DNA of 64,000 bases, taken from Muribaculum sp. GTDB lineage: Bacteria > Bacteroidota > Bacteroidia > Bacteroidales > Muribaculaceae. Each line of letters begins with the position of its first letter. The stretch's first letter is position 1. Positions 24,477-33,450 of the stretch are shown piece after piece. The stretch covers positions 1 through 64,000 of the forward strand of contig VSOZ01000018.1 of assembly GCA_009775095.1 (NCBI GenBank). Reading direction: 5' to 3'. The translations under genes and the position numbers were made by a program. The notes beneath the pieces are model-generated. The model saw only the letters and a program-made list of their open reading frames with translations. It did no database searches and had not been told where the DNA came from.

Positions 24477-25847
24477 ATGAGAAATATAGCTGTCATACTT
24501 GCCGGAGGTTCGGGACAACGCATGGGCGACCACACACCCAAGCAGTTCATGAAGATTGCCGGAAAAAAAGTGATCGAGCATACGATCAATATGTTTCAGC
24601 TCAATGCCCGTATCGACGAGATATGCGTGGTCGTAAACAGCGACTATGAACGCGACATAGAAGATATCTGTCTGCACAACCGCTTCGGGAAAATAAAAAA
24701 GATACTCGCCGGAGGCAAGGAGCGCTACGAGTCGAGCCTCGCCGCCATCAACGCGTATGCCCCCGAAGGCGAGTGTAACATCATATTTCACGATTCTGTA
24801 AGACCGCTCGTGAACGAACGCATAATCAACGACGTCATCGACGCACTTGACAGTTACGACGCCATTGATGTGGCGGTACCCACGACCGACACTATAATAC
24901 AGGTCAACGATGACGACGAGATAGTGAAGATACCTTCGCGCCAGTTTCTCCGCAACGGACAGACTCCGCAGGCCTTCAAGCTATCAGTCATAAAGGAAGC
25001 CTATGACAGAGCGCTGCTCGACCCGAAGTTCAAAACCACCGACGACTGCGGCGTAGTGTTGAAATACATGCCCGACGTGCCCATTTTTGTGGTCAAAGGC
25101 GAGCAGTTCAACATGAAGCTTACTTATAAAGAGGATATATTTTTGATAGATAAGCTTTTTCAGCTCAAAAGTCTGTCTGGAATGTCAACATCCATAACGA
25201 CTGACGACAAAATCGCTTTGAAAGGTAAAACCGTCATCATATTCGGCGGCACCGAAGGCATCGGATACGAAATAGCCCGACTGTGTCGCGACATGGACAT
25301 GCACGTACATGCCGTGAGCCGCCGCTCCGGAGTCGACGTCACCAAGCCGGAGTCGGTAAGAGCCGCTCTTGCCGAGGCGGCGTCATCGACAGGCAGCGTG
25401 GACTACGTGGTCAACACTGCCGGACTTCTGGACCGCCAGCCACTGAGCGTGATGGACTACGATACTGTGCGCAACAGCGTCGACGTCAACTATCTCGGCT
25501 GCGTCAACGTGGCCAAGGAATCATATCCTTATTTGGAGGCATCTAAAGGTAGCGCAATCTTCTTCACATCGAGCTCCTACACTCGCGGCCGCGCCATGTA
25601 CTGCCTCTACTCGTCGCTCAAAGCCGCCATTGTCAACTTCGTGCAGGCACTTAGCGAAGAGTGGTTTGACAGCGGCATCAGAGTCAATTGCATCAATCCC
25701 GAACGCACCAAGACCCCGATGCGCATAAAAAACTTCGGCAACGAACCCGAAGGCACACTACTCGACCCGCGCATGGTGGCTGTAGCATCTGTAAAAACCC
25801 TTCTGTCACCCATGACAGGCGAGGTAATAGATGTAAAACGCCGTTAG
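24477..25847 (+). CDS. Bifunctional cytidylyltransferase/SDR oxidoreductase (CDP-ribitol synthesis, Bcs1-like)
   Basis: The 456-residue fusion has an IspD/TarI-type nucleotidyltransferase (residues 1-230: ILAGGSGQRMGDHTPKQF, HDSVRPLV, TPQAF) joined to a short-chain dehydrogenase (about 240-456: IIFGGTEGIGYEIARL, NTAGLLD, Tyr-x-x-x-Lys as YSSLKAAIVN). This architecture matches the Haemophilus Bcs1/Acs1 type, which reduces ribulose-5-phosphate and couples the ribitol-5-phosphate to CTP, giving CDP-ribitol. The MEP-pathway IspD is unlikely, because IspD has no SDR partner. The LicD gene 4 nt downstream is the likely user of CDP-ribitol. The product could instead be another CDP-polyol. Function inferred from architecture and neighbour. 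Confidence 0.8.
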   Translation: MRNIAVILAGGSGQRMGDHTPKQFMKIAGKKVIEHTINMFQLNARIDEICVVVNSDYERDIEDICLHNRFGKIKKILAGGKERYESSLAAINAYAPEGECNIIFHDSVRPLVNERIINDVIDALDSYDAIDVAVPTTDTIIQVNDDDEIVKIPSRQFLRNGQTPQAFKLSVIKEAYDRALLDPKFKTTDDCGVVLKYMPDVPIFVVKGEQFNMKLTYKEDIFLIDKLFQLKSLSGMSTSITTDDKIALKGKTVIIFGGTEGIGYEIARLCRDMDMHVHAVSRRSGVDVTKPESVRAALAEAASSTGSVDYVVNTAGLLDRQPLSVMDYDTVRNSVDVNYLGCVNVAKESYPYLEASKGSAIFFTSSSYTRGRAMYCLYSSLKAAIVNFVQALSEEWFDSGIRVNCINPERTKTPMRIKNFGNEPEGTLLDPRMVAVASVKTLLSPMTGEVIDVKRR

Positions 25848-25851
25848 CCCT

Positions 25852-26673
25852 ATGATTGACGAGGCGATACAGAAGCAATTGCGCGAGCGCTTCAACCCCG
25901 ACGGCAGTCCGCTGAGAGAGTTTCAGATGCGTCTTCTCGACATACTCGTGTTTATCGACGACGTATGCCGCCGCCACGGCATAAACTATTGGCTAAGCTC
26001 GGGCACATGTCTCGGAGCCATACGCCACGGAGGGTTCATTCCGTGGGACGACGACATCGACGTGGAGATGCTCGACTCTGACTACAAGCGCTTCTTAAAA
26101 GTCATGCAGACAGAGTCAAACGACCGCTACGTCCTCCAGACACCGGAAAACGACCCCGGCTACCGGCTGACCCACGCCAAAGTACGCGACCTCGCTTCAT
26201 TTGTCGAGGAGGGGTGCGGCGGCGACCTCAATTACCGCTATCGCGGATGCTTTGTCGATATATTTCACGTAGCTCCCTCCGGCTCGTTGCTGCTTTACCG
26301 TGCCGGTTCACTTATACAGCGCAAGTACGTGGAAGCGCATTTCAACATGCTTCAAGGCAAGGGTAGCCGCACCGCGTACCTCTTTTACAAAGCGATCCGC
26401 GGCGCCACACTGCCGGTTCTGAAAAAAGTGTCGGCCATCGGAGCCGGCAACATACTGCGCCACTCCATGGGCTACTTCTGCAAAAAAGTAAGACACCGCG
26501 AGGACCTTCTGCCGGTGACCGAAGCCGAGTTTGAAGGACGGAAATTTCCCGTACCCCACAATACCGACTCCTATCTGCGGCTCATCTACGGCGACTACAT
26601 GGCTCTGCCGCCGACTGACCGCATACGCGTGCATCTCGACCGATACAAGCTCCTCGACAAGATAAAAAAATGA
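25852..26673 (+). CDS. licD: LicD-family phosphotransferase
   Basis: The 273-residue cytoplasmic protein has the LicD core: YWLSSGTCLGAIRHGGFIPW followed by DDDIDVEM, with the metal-binding Asp cluster, and a Cys-rich FVEEGCGGDLNYRYRGCFVD segment. The family moves a phospho-alcohol from a CDP carrier to a glycan; bacterial LicD uses CDP-choline, and the related fukutin/FKRP enzymes use CDP-ribitol. With the CDP-ribitol synthase only 4 nt upstream, ribitol-phosphate transfer onto a surface glycan is the best guess. It is probably the last gene of the operon; a short GC dyad follows it at about 26680-26695. Acceptor unknown. Confidence 0.85.
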   Translation: MIDEAIQKQLRERFNPDGSPLREFQMRLLDILVFIDDVCRRHGINYWLSSGTCLGAIRHGGFIPWDDDIDVEMLDSDYKRFLKVMQTESNDRYVLQTPENDPGYRLTHAKVRDLASFVEEGCGGDLNYRYRGCFVDIFHVAPSGSLLLYRAGSLIQRKYVEAHFNMLQGKGSRTAYLFYKAIRGATLPVLKKVSAIGAGNILRHSMGYFCKKVRHREDLLPVTEAEFEGRKFPVPHNTDSYLRLIYGDYMALPPTDRIRVHLDRYKLLDKIKK

Positions 26674-26739
26674 AAAAACGCGGCCTGACCGCCGCTATGT
26701 GGAAATATTTAAGTAACTTGCACCATATTTTCACATACA

Positions 26740-27693
26740 ATGAGAAATTTTACCAACGTACATGATATAGGCAATCTTGACGCAGCCGTCAAAGAAGCCT
26801 TTGAAGTAAAAGCCAACAAATTCGGCTACAAGCATTTGGGCGAGAACAGGACCTTGTTGATGATATTCTTCAACTCGTCGTTGCGCACCCGCCTCAGTAC
26901 TCAGAAAGCGGCCATGAACCTCGGCATGAATGTCATAGTACTTGACGTAAACCAAGGCGCATGGAAACTCGAGACCGAACGCGGCGTCATCATGGACGGC
27001 GACAAGCCCGAGCATCTGCTTGAGGCCATACCGGTCATGGGCTGCTACTGCGACGTCATAGGCGTACGCTCCTTCGCCCGCTTCGAGTCAAAGACCGATG
27101 ACTACGAGGAAAAAATCATCAATCAGTTCATCCGCTACTCCGGGCGTCCGGTATTCTCGATGGAGGCGGCCACCCGTCACCCGTTGCAGTCCTTCGCCGA
27201 CCTCATAACCATCGAGGAGTACAAGCAGACACCGCGTCCTAAAGTGGTCATGACATGGGCTCCCCACCCCAAATCGCTCCCGCAGGCTGTGCCCAACTCA
27301 TTTGCCGAGTGGATGAACGCCACCGACTACGACTTTGTCATAACACATCCGCGCGGCTACGAACTCGCGCCCGAATTTACAGGACGTGCACGCATAGAAT
27401 ATGATCAAGACAAGGCCCTTGAGGGAGCCGACTTCGTGTATGCCAAAAACTGGAGCGCATATGCCGATCCCAATTACGGCAAGGTACTGAGCACCGACCG
27501 CTCATGGACCGTCACCGCCGAGAAGATGGCACTGACAAACAATGCATACTTCATGCACTGCCTGCCGGTAAGACGCAACATGATCGTGAGCGACGACGTC
27601 ATTGAAGGCCCGCGCTCATTGGTAATACCGGAAGCGGCCAACCGTGAGATTTCGGCCGAGGTGGTTCTAAAACGTATACTCGAAAGTCTGTAA
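26740..27693 (+). CDS. argF': N-succinylornithine carbamoyltransferase
   Basis: The 317-residue transcarbamylase matches the Bacteroides ArgF' group, which carbamoylates N-succinyl-L-ornithine in an unusual arginine pathway. The carbamoyl-phosphate loop is FFNSSLRTRLSTQ. Pro90 in DGDKPEHLL is the residue that favours succinyl- over acetylornithine (Glu occupies the equivalent position in the Xanthomonas acetyl enzyme). The C-terminal MHCLPVRRN holds the catalytic Cys. Carbamoyl phosphate would come from CarAB, encoded at 58310-62629. A sequence TAACTTGC at about 26714 may be a weak -7 box. Followed 12 nt later by an FNT channel gene. Confidence 0.92.
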   Translation: MRNFTNVHDIGNLDAAVKEAFEVKANKFGYKHLGENRTLLMIFFNSSLRTRLSTQKAAMNLGMNVIVLDVNQGAWKLETERGVIMDGDKPEHLLEAIPVMGCYCDVIGVRSFARFESKTDDYEEKIINQFIRYSGRPVFSMEAATRHPLQSFADLITIEEYKQTPRPKVVMTWAPHPKSLPQAVPNSFAEWMNATDYDFVITHPRGYELAPEFTGRARIEYDQDKALEGADFVYAKNWSAYADPNYGKVLSTDRSWTVTAEKMALTNNAYFMHCLPVRRNMIVSDDVIEGPRSLVIPEAANREISAEVVLKRILESL

Positions 27694-27705
27694 CCCCACG
27701 TAGCG

Positions 27706-28503
27706 ATGGCAACAAAAACACCCGTTGAAGTAGCCGAAAGCGCTCTCACCGTAGGACAAAACAAACTCCGGTTAAGCCAAGGCAATTACGGTCGTTTCAT
27801 AGTACTGACCGTTCTCGCCGGCATATACATAGCCTTCGGCGGCACATTGTCGCTCATTGTGGGCTATGGCTTTCCCGAAGCGACAGCCGCTAATCCGGCA
27901 CTACAGAAAGTGATGAGCGGAGCCATGTTCCCCATAGGACTTATACTCGTGGTGGTGCTCGGAGCCGAGCTGTTCACCGGCAACAACGCGCTCCTCATGC
28001 CGGCATGGATGCTGCGCCGATGCTCGATGAAAGATGTCCTCGTCAACTGGACGCTCGTCTATCTGGGCAACTTCGCGGGCGCCATGCTTTTCGTATACTT
28101 CATGGTGTATCTCACCGGCCTCACCGCTCCCGAGCCTTATCACAGCGCCATAATAAAGATAGCCGAAGCGAAAGTGTCGATGCCGTGGCTTACAGTGTTT
28201 CTCAAAGGCATAGGCGCCAACTGGTGTGTATGTCTTGCCATATGGCTGGCACTGTCGGCCAAGAGCAGCGGAGCCAAGATGTTTGGCTGCTGGCTGCCGG
28301 TCATGGCTTTCGTGGCCCTCGGATACGAGCACTCGATAGCCAACATGTTTTTTATACCCTGCGGCATGCTCGAAGGAGCCGAAGTGGCACCGTTGCAGAT
28401 GATAACCGCCAACCTTATTCCCGCCACATTGGGCAACATAATAGGTGGCGCACTTTTTGTAGGCTGTGTGCACACATATTTACATCTTAAAAAACAAAAA
28501 TAA
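27706..28503 (+). CDS. Formate/nitrite transporter (FNT) family channel
   Basis: The 265-residue inner-membrane protein has six hydrophobic segments typical of the pentameric FNT fold: for example FIVLTVLAGIYIAFGGTLSL, MFPIGLILVVVLGAELFTGN and TLVYLGNFAGAMLFVYFMVY. GAELFTGN and the later NIIGGALFVG are family signatures. It would conduct formate, nitrite or hydrosulfide across the inner membrane. No pyruvate formate-lyase or nitrite reductase gene is beside it, so the substrate is open. It sits 12 nt after argF' and 22 nt before the DUF4494 gene in one likely operon. Confidence 0.9.
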   Translation: MATKTPVEVAESALTVGQNKLRLSQGNYGRFIVLTVLAGIYIAFGGTLSLIVGYGFPEATAANPALQKVMSGAMFPIGLILVVVLGAELFTGNNALLMPAWMLRRCSMKDVLVNWTLVYLGNFAGAMLFVYFMVYLTGLTAPEPYHSAIIKIAEAKVSMPWLTVFLKGIGANWCVCLAIWLALSAKSSGAKMFGCWLPVMAFVALGYEHSIANMFFIPCGMLEGAEVAPLQMITANLIPATLGNIIGGALFVGCVHTYLHLKKQK

Positions 28504-28525
28504 CTAAAACAATCCAACTGAAAAT

Positions 28526-28981
28526 ATGAGCAACTGGTTTGAAACTAAAGTCCGTTATGACAAAATGATGGAAAACGGAATGCAGAAGAAAGTCAACGAA
28601 CCCTATATGGTCGACGCGCTCAGCTTCACTGAAGCCGAAGCACGCACTATCGAGGAGCTTACCCCGTTTATCTCGGGCGACTTCTCGATATCGGCTGTAA
28701 AGCGCACCAACATATCGGAAATATTCTGGGACGACGCGGCCGACAAGTGGTATCACGTCAAAGTCAACTTCATAACACTTGACGAGAAGACTGCCGTAGA
28801 GAAGAAAACCACAACCCACATACTCGTGGCCGCTAACGACTTCCGCGGAGCTCTCGACAACTTCATGGAGGGCATGAAAGGCACTATGGCCGACTTTGAG
28901 ATAGCATCCATAGCCGAGACCAACATAATGGATGTTTACAAGGCCAAACTCGCCAAGACCGAAGCCGCACCCGAAGCATAA
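28526..28981 (+). CDS. DUF4494 protein
   Basis: The 151-residue cytoplasmic protein matches DUF4494, a Bacteroidetes family of unknown function: MSNWFETKVRYDKMMENG at the start, LSFTEAEARTIEELTPFISG, then FITLDEKTAVEKKTTTHILV. No catalytic residues or nucleic-acid binding motif can be named. It lies 11 nt before yggS, and I recall this pairing as common in Bacteroidales. No function is proposed. Confidence 0.85.
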   Translation: MSNWFETKVRYDKMMENGMQKKVNEPYMVDALSFTEAEARTIEELTPFISGDFSISAVKRTNISEIFWDDAADKWYHVKVNFITLDEKTAVEKKTTTHILVAANDFRGALDNFMEGMKGTMADFEIASIAETNIMDVYKAKLAKTEAAPEA

Positions 28982-28992
28982 GCGCAACGTTT

Positions 28993-29667
28993 ATGGACGG
29001 AACAGGACAACGGATAATGGAAATAAAAGCGTCGCTCCCCGAGGGGGTGACGCTTGTGGCCGTATCTAAATTTCACCCCGCGGAAGCCATAATGGAGGCC
29101 TATGCCACAGGCCACCGCATATTCGGCGAAAGCCGCGCCAACGAGCTGGTAAGCAAAGCCAACGAGCTGCCCGACGATATCGAGTGGCACTTCATAGGCC
29201 ATCTGCAGACCAACAAGGTGCGCGCTGTCATGCCTTATGTGGCATGCATACACAGCATCGACTCGGAGCGCCTGCTGCGCCTTGTCAATACCGAAGCGGC
29301 ACGCATAGGTCGCACGGTTAATATATTGCTTCAGGTGCATGTAGCCCGCGAAGAGACCAAGTTCGGCTTCACTCCCGAAGAGTTTGACGGGCTGATGGCA
29401 AGCGGCATACTCAACGAGCTGCCGGCGGTAAAAGTCAGAGGCGTCATGGGCATGGCAAGCAATGTCGACGACGATGACAGGATAGCAGCCGATTTCCGGG
29501 CCATAAAAAATATGTATGACAGACTGAAGGAAACTATCACACTGGATGACGGAACAGTATGCGACACTTTAAGCATGGGCATGAGCCACGATTTTCGCCT
29601 CGCCATAGAGTGCGGCAGCAACATGGTGCGTATCGGCACCACGATTTTCGGTGAACGGGAATACTGA
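28993..29667 (+). CDS. yggS: YggS/PROSC-family PLP homeostasis protein
   Basis: The 224-residue protein is a single-domain alanine-racemase-like PLP barrel. LVAVSKFHPAEAIMEAYATG holds the PLP lysine; IEWHFIGHLQTNKV, GMASN and LSMGMSHDFRLAIECGSNMV followed by RIGTTIFG bind the cofactor phosphate. The family has no racemase activity and keeps free PLP and amino-acid pools in balance. It ends a four-gene run from argF'. Confidence 0.93.
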   Translation: MDGTGQRIMEIKASLPEGVTLVAVSKFHPAEAIMEAYATGHRIFGESRANELVSKANELPDDIEWHFIGHLQTNKVRAVMPYVACIHSIDSERLLRLVNTEAARIGRTVNILLQVHVAREETKFGFTPEEFDGLMASGILNELPAVKVRGVMGMASNVDDDDRIAADFRAIKNMYDRLKETITLDDGTVCDTLSMGMSHDFRLAIECGSNMVRIGTTIFGEREY

Positions 29668-29776
29668 AATTGCGCGCCATAATATGTTTTAGAACATAAC
29701 GATTTCCGGCAGTGAAAAAAAATAACTAATTTTACGAAATTAACCTAAACTACAATAACCAATCATTAAAATAGTC

Positions 29777-31180
29777 ATGGAAACAAAAAACAATTCCAAC
29801 GGACGACTGATAGCGATCATTGCAATGTTCTTCCTATTTGCGATGATCTCTTTTGTCACAAATTTGGCCGCCCCCATCGGCACAATCTGGGGAAATGAAT
29901 TTGAAGGAAACAGCGTATTAGGCATGATGGGCAACATGATGAACTTCCTTGCCTATCTGTTTATGGGTATACCCGCCGGCAATCTTCTGGTTAAGATCGG
30001 CTACAAAAAGACCGCCCTCTGGGCCATGGCCATCGGTGTCATCGGTCTTTTCGTACAATACCTGTCAAGCATCGTAGGCACGGAGTCGCCCGTATTCTCG
30101 ATGCAGTCAACTATTGACGAAAACGGCGTAGCCGTCGTTCGTGAATTTACAGTCCGCTGGAACTTTATAATATATCTGCTCGGTGCATTCATATGCGGTT
30201 TCTGCGTGTGCATGCTCAACACCGTGGTCAACCCCATGCTCAACCTGCTTGGCGGCGGCGGCAACAAGGGCAACCAGCTTCTCCAGACCGGAGGCGCGCT
30301 CAACTCCCTCTCCGGCACATTGACTCCGTTCTTCGTTGGCGCGCTCATAGGACAGCTCACCAAATCGACCACCATGCAGGCGGTAACTCCTCTGCTGTTC
30401 ATCGCAATGGGCGTGTTTGTAGCCGCATTTATCGTCATATCATTTGTAACCATACCCGAACCAAACCTGTCAAAAGGTGGCCAGAAACGCGTAAAATACA
30501 GCCACAGCCCGTGGAACTTCCGTCATACGGTGCTCGGCGTTATCGGTATATTCATATATGTAGGTATTGAGATCGGCATCCCCGGTACTCTCAACTTCTA
30601 TCTTGCCGACCAGAAAGGCACAGGTGCGGGAGTCATCGGCGACGCATCGACCATAGCCGGAGCTATCGTAGCCATCTACTGGCTTCTCATGCTTGTAGGC
30701 CGTAGCCTCAGCGGCGCCATCAGCGGCAAAGTATCGACCCGTGCTCAGCTCATCACCGTATCGGCAGTGGCCATAGGCCTTGTCATCGGAGCCATATTCA
30801 TTCCGAAATCAGTCACCGTCAGCGTACCGTCATTTGTATACAGCGGCATCAACGGCGAGATAGCCACAGTGCCCGTAAGCGCGTATCTGCTCATACTCTG
30901 CGGTCTGTGTACATCGGTAATGTGGGGCGGCATATTCAACCTTGCCGTCGAAGGCCTCGGCAAATATACAGCACAGGCTTCAGGCATCTTCATGATGATG
31001 GTTGTAGGCGGCGGCGTTCTGCCCCTCATCCAGCAGTTCATAGCCAAAGAGGCCGGTTACATGACCAGCTACTGGCTCATCGTGGCATGTCTGGGCTACC
31101 TCCTCTTCTACGGTCTTGTCGGCAGCAAGAATGTCAACACCGACATACCCGTGACCGAGGACGAGCAACTCTATCTGTAA
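29777..31180 (+). CDS. FHS-family sugar/proton symporter (FucP/GluP-like MFS)
   Basis: The 467-residue protein has about 12 membrane segments. It shows features of the fucose-galactose-glucose (FHS) branch of the MFS: early segment FFLFAMISFVTNLAAPIG, FICGFCVCMLNTVVNPMLN with the conserved Asn-Pro, and GNKGNQLLQTGGALNSLSGT. An atypical loop (SSIVGTESPVFSMQSTIDEN, about 97-125) sits between early segments. It probably imports a hexose. The transketolase gene begins 41 nt downstream, so the two may be co-transcribed, linking sugar uptake to the pentose phosphate pathway. Confidence 0.85.
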   Translation: METKNNSNGRLIAIIAMFFLFAMISFVTNLAAPIGTIWGNEFEGNSVLGMMGNMMNFLAYLFMGIPAGNLLVKIGYKKTALWAMAIGVIGLFVQYLSSIVGTESPVFSMQSTIDENGVAVVREFTVRWNFIIYLLGAFICGFCVCMLNTVVNPMLNLLGGGGNKGNQLLQTGGALNSLSGTLTPFFVGALIGQLTKSTTMQAVTPLLFIAMGVFVAAFIVISFVTIPEPNLSKGGQKRVKYSHSPWNFRHTVLGVIGIFIYVGIEIGIPGTLNFYLADQKGTGAGVIGDASTIAGAIVAIYWLLMLVGRSLSGAISGKVSTRAQLITVSAVAIGLVIGAIFIPKSVTVSVPSFVYSGINGEIATVPVSAYLLILCGLCTSVMWGGIFNLAVEGLGKYTAQASGIFMMMVVGGGVLPLIQQFIAKEAGYMTSYWLIVACLGYLLFYGLVGSKNVNTDIPVTEDEQLYL

Positions 31181-31221
31181 GAACCAAACTATCCAACTAT
31201 TTTACCTCATAACAGTAATTC

Positions 31222-33252
31222 ATGAATAAAGATCTTATGAACCGCGCAGCCGACAACATCAGAGTGTTGGCCGCGTCTATGGTAGAAAAAGCGAAATCGG
31301 GACACCCCGGAGGCGCTATGGGAGGCGCTGATTTTGTAAACGTTCTTTACTCGTCGTTTTTAGTGACCGATCCTGACAATCCCACTTGGATCGCACGCGA
31401 CCGCTTCTTCCTCGATCCCGGTCATATGTCATCGATGCTCTACGCCGTACTCGCACTTACCGGCAAGTACACTCTCAACGAACTCAAGGAGTTCCGTCAG
31501 TGGGGCAGCGTAACTCCGGGACACCCCGAAGTACACCCCGAACGCGGCGTTGAGAACACTTCCGGCCCGCTCGGTCAAGGCCATGTAATGGCTGTAGGCT
31601 GCGCCATTGCCGAACGCTTCCTTCAGGCCCGCTTCGGCGACTGGATCGCCCACAAGACCTATGCCTTCATCTCTGACGGTGGCATTCAGGAAGAGATCTC
31701 GCAGGGTGCCGGACGCTTGGCCGGATACCTCGGACTGAGCAATCTCATCATGTTCTATGACAGCAACGACATCCAGCTCTCGACAGAGACCAACGCGGTG
31801 ACAACCGAAGACACCGCCGCCAAATATCGTGCATGGCACTGGAATGTAATCGAAGTCGACGGCACCGACCCGCTCGCCATGGCAGGCGCGCTCGAAGCCG
31901 CAAAAGAGGAGAAAAAACGTCCTACTCTTATAATAGGCAAGACAGTGATGGGCCGCGGAGCAGTCACCGCCGACGGTGCTTCATATGAAGGAAAATGCTC
32001 TACTCACGGCAACCCGCTCAGCAAGTCTGGAGCTTCTTACGAAAAGACAATGGAAAACCTCGGCGCAGACCCCACCGATCCGTGGCACATATGGGATGAC
32101 GTCAAGAAGCTGTACGAAGACCGCGCAGCCCTTCTCCGCGAAGAGGTTAAAGCCCGTCATGAGGCCGAAGCCGCTTGGCGTGCAGCCAATCCGGAGCAGG
32201 CAGCCGTTCTCGACGGATACCTTGCAGGCAAACTTCCCGACATCGACTGGAAAGCCATTGCCCACAAGCCCAATATCGCCACCCGTCAGGCTTCGGCCGA
32301 CGTTCTCGCCGAACTTGCCAAGAAGGTAGGCAACATGATCGTGGCATCGGCTGACCTTGCCAACTCCGACAAGACCGACGCATTCCTCAAGAATACAACT
32401 CCGCTTACCCACGGCGACTTCACGGGCGCATTCCTCCACTGCGGTGTGGCAGAGCTAACTATGGCCGCTCTCATGAACGGTATAGCCCTTCACGGCGGTA
32501 TGATCGGCGCATGCGGCACATTCTTCGTATTCTCCGACTACATGAAACCTGCCGTACGTATGGCCGCCCTCATGGAACTCCCCGTGAAATACATCTGGAC
32601 TCACGACGCATTCCGCGTAGGCGAAGACGGTCCTACCCACGAACCCGTGGAGCAGGAAGCTCAGATACGCCTTATGGAGGAGCTCCGCAACTTCAAGGGC
32701 GATCCGAGCATGCTCGTACTCCGTCCGGGCGACGCAGCCGAAACTTCGGTATGCTGGAAGATGGCCATGGAAAACGACAAGACTCCCACCGCCCTCATCC
32801 TCAGCCGTCAGGACATACCCGACCTGCCCGCAAGCAGCGGCGACCGCTATCAGGAAGCCCTCGGCGCGGAAAAGGGTGGCTATGTAGTCGTTGACGCAGC
32901 CAACCCCGCAGTAACTCTCGTAGCCAACGGCTCGGAAGTGTCGCTGCTCGTAGAGGTAGCCAATCAGCTTGCCGCCGAAGGCGTTGCCGCACGCGTGGTA
33001 TCTGTTCCCTCTATCGGCTTGTTTGAGTGCCAGCCCGAAGCCTACCGCCACAGCGTAATCCCCGCTGACGGCAAGGTATTCGGTCTTACCGCCGGCCTCC
33101 CCTCCACCCTTCGCGGCGTGGTAGGACGCAACGGCGAGGTATTCGGCCTCGACCATTTCGGCGCATCGGCACCCTACAAAGTGCTTGACGAGAAATTCGG
33201 CTTCACCGCTCCCGCAGTGCTTGCCCTCGTAAAAGCCTACATCAAAAAGTAA
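31222..33252 (+). CDS. tkt: Transketolase
   Basis: The 676-residue thiamine-diphosphate enzyme is full length. Motifs are SGHPGGAMGG, GPLGQGHVMAVG, FISDGGIQEEISQG (the GDG-type ThDP/Mg site reads as Asp-Gly-Gly here, with Asn replaced in the usual GDGxxNEG), VGEDGPTHEPVEQ and RPGDAAET. It moves two-carbon units between pentose-phosphate sugars. A strong terminator follows at 33274-33307. Confidence 0.93.
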   Translation: MNKDLMNRAADNIRVLAASMVEKAKSGHPGGAMGGADFVNVLYSSFLVTDPDNPTWIARDRFFLDPGHMSSMLYAVLALTGKYTLNELKEFRQWGSVTPGHPEVHPERGVENTSGPLGQGHVMAVGCAIAERFLQARFGDWIAHKTYAFISDGGIQEEISQGAGRLAGYLGLSNLIMFYDSNDIQLSTETNAVTTEDTAAKYRAWHWNVIEVDGTDPLAMAGALEAAKEEKKRPTLIIGKTVMGRGAVTADGASYEGKCSTHGNPLSKSGASYEKTMENLGADPTDPWHIWDDVKKLYEDRAALLREEVKARHEAEAAWRAANPEQAAVLDGYLAGKLPDIDWKAIAHKPNIATRQASADVLAELAKKVGNMIVASADLANSDKTDAFLKNTTPLTHGDFTGAFLHCGVAELTMAALMNGIALHGGMIGACGTFFVFSDYMKPAVRMAALMELPVKYIWTHDAFRVGEDGPTHEPVEQEAQIRLMEELRNFKGDPSMLVLRPGDAAETSVCWKMAMENDKTPTALILSRQDIPDLPASSGDRYQEALGAEKGGYVVVDAANPAVTLVANGSEVSLLVEVANQLAAEGVAARVVSVPSIGLFECQPEAYRHSVIPADGKVFGLTAGLPSTLRGVVGRNGEVFGLDHFGASAPYKVLDEKFGFTAPAVLALVKAYIKK

Positions 33253-33273
33253 AGTAACTCATACTTTATACGG

Positions 33274-33307
33274 AAGGACCGGTCATCTGCTGATCGGTCC
33301 TTTTTTT
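33274..33307 (+). terminator. Terminator of the transketolase gene
   Basis: AAGGACCG (33274-33281) pairs with CGGTCCTT (33295-33302), followed by a run of seven T. Confidence 0.85.
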
Positions 33308-33405
33308 GAATGCCAATATACTATAAGGCACCGTTGTAGACAGAAATGGCATATTATTATACAGAATTATCCCAACGACATACTACGCGATAACGGTTAA
33401 AACTT

Positions 33406-33413
33406 TAACTTTG
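33406..33413 (+). promoter_or_regulatory. -7 element of the acyltransferase gene
   Basis: TAACTTTG lies 37 nt before the start codon. No clear TTG is found at the -33 distance. Confidence 0.5.
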
Positions 33414-33450
33414 CACAATATCACAAAACAGAATATTCAACTATTTTTTA

